DNA of 8,129 bases, from positions 1 to 8,129 of the forward strand of contig DAIERN010000055.1 of NCBI GenBank assembly GCA_027346765.1, in the 5' to 3' direction. Under the pieces are notes generated by a model that was not told the DNA's origin, ran no database searches, and saw only the letters and a program-made list of their open reading frames with translations. Positions within the stretch are counted from its first letter, which is position 1; each line of letters opens with the position of its first letter. This document shows, piece after piece, positions 6,287 through 8,129 of the stretch. The position numbers and the translations under genes were made by a program. The stretch comes from Chloroflexota bacterium (GTDB lineage Bacteria > Chloroflexota > Limnocylindria > Limnocylindrales > CSP1-4).

Positions 6287-6349
6287 TCAGCCTGCGGGGA
6301 CGGGCCTCGCGAGCGGTCACGAGCGCCGCGTCTGCGAAGGGAGTAACTG

Positions 6350-7267
6350 ATGCCACGAGCAATGTGGCGAGGCGCGATTCAGTTCGGCCTCGTGACCGTG
6401 CCTGTCAAGCTCTACCTGGCGACTGAGGCGCGCGGCGGAATCTCGTTCAACCTGCTCCACAAGACGGACATGGAGCGGATCCAGATGAAGATCCACTGCC
6501 CGGTCCACGGCGAGATTCCGCGCAGCGAGACGGTCCGCGGCTACGAGTACGCCAAGGGCCAGTACGTGGTCATCGAAGAGTCCGACTTCGACGCCGTGCC
6601 GCTCAAGACGGTTCGCGCCATCGAGATCGAGCAGTTCGTCGAGGCCTCGCGCGACTCGGCTACGACCTTCGTCAAGCAGGCCTACTACCTCGAACCCGAC
6701 CCAGTCGGCCGCAAGGCGTTTTACCTCCTCAAGGAAGTGCTCGCCGACGAGGGCCTGTCCGCGATCTGCAAGATCGTGCTCAAGGACCGCGAGGCGCTGG
6801 CCGCACTCAATCCTTATTCCAACACGATGCTCCTCTCGACGCTGTACTGGCCCGATGAGGTCCGATCCACCGCCGAGCTGGACCTGCCCGACGAGGACTT
6901 CAAGTTCAAGCCGGCGGAGAAGCAGATGGCCAAGCAGCTGGTCGCGGCGATGCGCGGCGAGTTCGACCCGGCCAACTACGAGGACGAGTACCGCAAGGCG
7001 CTCGTCGCGGTGATTGAGGCCAAGGTCGACGGGCAGCCGGTTGAGGCGCCCAGAGTGGCGGAGAGGCCGACCAAGATCGCCGATCTCATGAGCGTTCTGG
7101 AGGCATCGGTTGCGGCGGCACGCGAGGCGAAGGCCGGCCGCGGCGCGGCGACCACGAAGCCCGCGGCGAGGAAGGCCGCGGCGGCCAAGTCGGCGACGAA
7201 GTCGGCCGCGAAGGCAAACGCCGCGGCTGCTGAGGCCAAGCCCAAGGCCAAGCGAAAGGCCGCTTGA
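6350..7267 (+). CDS. ku: Bacterial Ku, DNA double-strand break end-binding protein
   Basis: This 305-residue homodimeric ring protein of bacterial non-homologous end joining threads onto broken DNA ends and recruits LigD. The N-terminus (MWRGAIQFGLVTVPVKLY) is the classic Ku opening. The bridge and core regions follow, with typical stretches such as VRGYEYAKGQYVVIEESDF (63-80), TTFVKQAYYLEPD (105-117) and PYSNTMLLSTLYWPDEVR (155-172). The region just after the core (about 190-229, FDPANYEDEYRKAL) matches the bacterial segment linked to LigD recruitment. Residues about 254-305 form a low-complexity Lys/Ala tail like histone H1, known from some actinobacterial Ku proteins, where such tails bind DNA. 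ATG at 6350 is supported by AAGGGAG at 6337-6343. A second ATG at 6362 is less well spaced. The stop overlaps the next gene by four bases. The ligD gene itself is not in the window. Confidence 0.96.
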   Translation: MPRAMWRGAIQFGLVTVPVKLYLATEARGGISFNLLHKTDMERIQMKIHCPVHGEIPRSETVRGYEYAKGQYVVIEESDFDAVPLKTVRAIEIEQFVEASRDSATTFVKQAYYLEPDPVGRKAFYLLKEVLADEGLSAICKIVLKDREALAALNPYSNTMLLSTLYWPDEVRSTAELDLPDEDFKFKPAEKQMAKQLVAAMRGEFDPANYEDEYRKALVAVIEAKVDGQPVEAPRVAERPTKIADLMSVLEASVAAAREAKAGRGAATTKPAARKAAAAKSATKSAAKANAAAAEAKPKAKRKAA

Positions 7268-7962
7268 CGGGGTCGAAATCCGCGGCAGAGCAGCTGCCGC
7301 TCAGCATCGAGGCGGACGCGCGGCGCGCCCTCCCCGATCGGCTGCGGCCCATGTTGCCCGTCGCCTTGGACGCGCCGTTCGACGATCCCGACTGGTTCTT
7401 CGAGCCGTGGTGGCCGGGCACGTCTGCGCTCGCCTGGGTCACCGACTTCCACGCGCGTTTCCAGATCGACCACCTGGCGGATCCCGCGGCGGCTTTCCCC
7501 GAGCTGGCGCAGATGGGCGCCGACTTTGGGCATGACCAGCTGATCGTCGAGGGGACGCTGCTCGTGTTGGACGACGAGGGCCGGCCCGACAGCGAGCTGT
7601 TGCGGCGGCGGCTGGCCGAACCGGGCACGCGGGTCGGCACGCCGGCGTTCGTCGCGTCGGACCTCTTGTACGACCTGGGCTCATCGCTGCTCGCCTTGCC
7701 GTTCGAAGAGCGCCGCGCGCGGCTGGGTGGGGTGCTCAGCGATACGGAGCGAACCGTGGTGAGTCGCGGGTTGCGCGGCGAGGGCTCGACCCTCGCCGAG
7801 GCCGTCGCCTCGATGGGTCTGACCGAGATCTCGGGACGGCTGCTCGCCGCTCGCTACCGCCCCGGCGTGCGCGACGACAACTGGCTGCGCATGCCCGTCG
7901 TCGAGGCGCCAATCGCGCCCACGCGTCCGCTCCTGGCGCTCCTGCAGCGCCTACCCCTCTAA
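7264..7962 (+). CDS. Catalytically degenerate LigD-like DNA ligase nucleotidyltransferase domain (pseudo-ligase) coupled to ku
   Basis: This 232-residue protein aligns to the adenylation domain of LigD-type ATP-dependent ligases. Scaffold elements are kept: RPML (28-31), PFDDPDWFFEP (38-48), FPEL (78-81), VLDDEGRPDSELLRRR (101-116), ASDLLYDLGSSLLALPFEERR (131-151), GL...YRPG (185-201) and DNWL (205-208). The active site is gone. Motif I, K-x-D-G-x-R in ligases, is WWPGTS (49-54), so the nucleotidylated Lys, the Asp and the Arg are lost. Motif III DGE is EGT (96-98). Motif IV EGxxxK is TEISGR (187-192). Motif V WLKxK is WLRMP (207-211). The protein stops shortly after motif V, so the OB-fold domain needed for ligation is missing. 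TTG at 7264 shares TTGA with the ku stop, implying coupled translation. A structural or regulatory role in end joining is inferred. Codon use looks normal and the frame is intact, which argues against a decaying pseudogene. Confidence 0.8.
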   Translation: MTGSKSAAEQLPLSIEADARRALPDRLRPMLPVALDAPFDDPDWFFEPWWPGTSALAWVTDFHARFQIDHLADPAAAFPELAQMGADFGHDQLIVEGTLLVLDDEGRPDSELLRRRLAEPGTRVGTPAFVASDLLYDLGSSLLALPFEERRARLGGVLSDTERTVVSRGLRGEGSTLAEAVASMGLTEISGRLLAARYRPGVRDDNWLRMPVVEAPIAPTRPLLALLQRLPL

Positions 7963-7990
7963 GCGCACCACTTGTCCCGTGGTCGACGGG

Positions 7991-8129
7991 TCAGACGGTG
8001 TCGAACTCCTGGAAATGGCAGACACCGCGCTCGTCGCTTGAGAATCCGTCCGGGTAGTTCCGTTGGTAGTAGTTCACCATGTGAACCGACTTGCCGGTCA
8101 CGCTTCCCGACGGGTTGTACCAGAACATC
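7991..8129 (-). CDS. C-terminal part of an unknown protein, cut by the right edge
   Basis: On the minus strand an open frame enters from the right edge and ends with TGA at 7991-7993. The visible residues begin MFWYNPSGSVTG, continue with HMVNYYQRNYPDG, and end ERGVCHFQEFDTV. The stretch is rich in aromatic and polar residues and contains one cysteine. ATG at 8126-8128 is probably internal, since a complete 45-residue protein of this composition is unlikely. Codon use is similar to the confident genes. It converges on the pseudo-ligase gene, with 28 bases between the stops. No family is recognised from this fragment. Confidence 0.6.
   Translation of the reverse strand, partial: MFWYNPSGSVTGKSVHMVNYYQRNYPDGFSSDERGVCHFQEFDTV

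Noticed and set aside
7967..7983. ACCAC/GTGGT hairpin between the pseudo-ligase and the right-edge gene as a terminator
   Set aside because: It has only five base pairs, a seven-base loop and no T run on either side.
1..8129. CRISPR arrays, tRNA or rRNA genes, insertion sequences
   Set aside because: No regularly spaced repeats, cloverleaf pattern, rRNA-like stretch or transposase motif was found on either strand.

Overview
This is a G+C-rich bacterial window (roughly two-thirds G+C by eye) with tight gene packing, TTG and GTG starts, and a Ku gene with a lysine/alanine-rich tail. These traits fit a soil-type Chloroflexota or Actinomycetota genome. The phylum is inferred from style only; no taxonomic marker gene is present.

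Layout. Positions 1-4532 carry a minus-strand run of five genes, in transcription order: a polytopic MOP-type flippase-like membrane protein (3243-4532), an SGNH/GDSL lipoprotein hydrolase (2563-3246), a MoxR-type AAA+ ATPase (1599-2552), a DUF58 protein (322-1572) and a multi-spanning membrane protein that runs off the left edge (1-347). The genes overlap or are separated by at most 26 bases, so this looks like one operon. MoxR and DUF58 are a classic pair. The last gene is cut by an in-frame amber codon at 156-158, yet its frame stays open and membrane-like to the window edge. A class I SAM methyltransferase with a duplicated histidine-rich N-terminus (4562-5395) is transcribed divergently from a 29-base gap that holds a nearly symmetric extended -10 element.

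Positions 5396-5728 have no confident gene. They hold a strong hairpin (5656-5683) and a doubtful minus-strand ORF. A small secreted protein (5729-6118, minus strand) follows, with a very good Shine-Dalgarno sequence.

The right part carries bacterial Ku (6350-7267, plus strand). Overlapping its stop codon by four bases is a 232-residue protein (7264-7962) that aligns to the nucleotidyltransferase domain of LigD-type ATP-dependent DNA ligases. It has lost the catalytic lysine and nearly every other catalytic residue, and it lacks the OB-fold domain. This Ku-coupled pseudo-ligase is the most interesting object in the window: a candidate non-catalytic end-joining factor. A convergent partial gene of unknown function enters from the right edge (7991-8129, minus strand).

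How they work together. The left operon and the methyltransferase plausibly concern envelope glycan or envelope protein assembly, with MoxR/DUF58 acting as a chaperone-like module. The Ku/pseudo-ligase pair belongs to double-strand break repair. Both functional statements are inferred from families and gene order.
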